Below, piece by piece: positions 63,579 to 64,000 of a DNA stretch of 64,000 bases (position 1 is the first letter of the stretch; each line of letters starts with the position of its first letter). The notes beneath the pieces were generated by a model, which ran no database searches, was not told the origin of the DNA, and saw only the letters and a list, made by a program, of their open reading frames with translations. The translations under genes and the position numbers were made by a program. The DNA is from Planctomycetota bacterium (GTDB lineage: Bacteria > Planctomycetota > Phycisphaerae > Phycisphaerales > SM1A02), in assembly GCA_024230295.1 (NCBI GenBank), contig JAAERN010000032.1:1-64000 (forward strand), written 5' to 3'.

Positions 63579-64000
63579 CGCGATTCATAGCAGCCACCTT
63601 TCTTGTTCTTGCTGCTTGCGGCCACAGCGACATGCCGGACACGCGTGAGGGCATCGTTCGCTGGGCGCGAAATTGTGGCAACCAGTTGCTGGTCGATGTA
63701 AGAGATTGGTACGACGGTCTTCCTAGCGGCCTCTCGTCCGAGCGAGTTGATATTGAAGTGCAGGCAATGTTTGTCGGCGCAGGGCGATTCAAGACGACGC
63801 AGGTCGTGCTTGATCGAGCTGGAGTTCCCGTGGGTGTCACCTGGGATCAACGATTCTGGGATTCGGCAGGACGCGTTATGCCGGAGGCCGAGGTGCGTAT
63901 ATGGAAAGTATGGTCTGCCTCGGTGCTCAATTCGGCCATGGTTTCGGCAGGGCTCTACGCCCCAAAGGATTGGCGCGATGCATCCGCGAAACCCGTTGTT
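63575..64000 (+). CDS. Lipoprotein, 3' end cut by window
   Basis: The ATG at 63575 overlaps the queC stop as ATGA; 142 codons are open to the window end. The N-terminus MTRFIAATFLVLAACGHSD is a lipoprotein signal with lipobox LAAC (cysteine at residue 15). The rest has no family I can name; a segment DWYDGLPSGLSSERVDIEV and ending with DVRIWKVW-like strands suggests a small beta-rich outer envelope protein. Coupling to queC is positional; no link to queuosine is implied. Confidence 0.6.
   Translation, partial: MTRFIAATFLVLAACGHSDMPDTREGIVRWARNCGNQLLVDVRDWYDGLPSGLSSERVDIEVQAMFVGAGRFKTTQVVLDRAGVPVGVTWDQRFWDSAGRVMPEAEVRIWKVWSASVLNSAMVSAGLYAPKDWRDASAKPVV

Overview
The window reads as a stretch of chromosome from a planctomycete, most likely class Phycisphaerae. 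This is inference from content: secreted proteins ending in dockerin-like EF-hand pairs, a bacterial topoisomerase VI, a hopanoid radical SAM enzyme (HpnH), a membrane protein with a planctomycete-style pilin-like (H-X9-DG type) C-terminus, and a eukaryote-type UDP-sugar pyrophosphorylase. The DNA is moderately GC-rich. I saw no rRNA, tRNA, CRISPR array, integrase or transposase.

Layout. 1-10 kb: housekeeping and envelope precursor genes (phosphohexomutase end, Nudix, pdxJ, phoU, UDP-sugar pyrophosphorylase, two coupled DedA transporters, a degenerate P-loop protein, truA, an unknown protein, a PIG-L deacetylase). 10-15 kb: dut, a geneless stretch full of stem-loops with a strong terminator, then a minus-strand operon for three exported proteins (metzincin protease, collagen-like protein, small dockerin protein). 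15-19 kb: DUF368 transporter, moaA, a CBM9-like lipoprotein, a Rieske ferredoxin. 19-26 kb: a dockerin protein, then sufB-C-D-S-T, with a sufA-like gene divergent. 26-34 kb: extracytoplasmic redox and surface proteins (cytochrome c plus beta-propeller, beta-helix/dockerin protein, five-heme cytochrome with a dockerin tail). 34-38 kb: site-2 protease, hpnH, and a divergent ECF sigma/membrane anti-sigma pair. 38-48 kb: rpmI-rplT, a methyltransferase, amino acid dehydrogenase, threonine dehydratase, prfB with a programmed frameshift, aminotransferase, rpsO-pnp, histidine kinase and ANTAR regulator. 48-64 kb: topoisomerase VI A and B, ndk, a primary-like sigma factor with a structured leader, a NapH-like ferredoxin/TPR membrane protein, ptsN, rsmB, metK, a bifunctional-nuclease-fold protein, truD, tadA-tatC-dnaJ-like, queC and a cut-off lipoprotein.

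How genes work together. The phosphohexomutase and UDP-sugar pyrophosphorylase fit UDP-amino sugar supply; DedA and DUF368 proteins fit lipid-carrier recycling. The SUF genes form a nearly complete Fe-S assembly unit without SufE/SufU. Many neighbours are translationally coupled by ATGA or TGATG overlaps. The points most worth checking are the dockerin-tailed surface proteins (including a multiheme cytochrome), the mutually exclusive hairpins in the sigma-factor leader, a hairpin next to the prfB frameshift site where a Shine-Dalgarno stimulator would be expected, and the local set of site-2 protease, anti-sigma, sigma and hopanoid enzyme.
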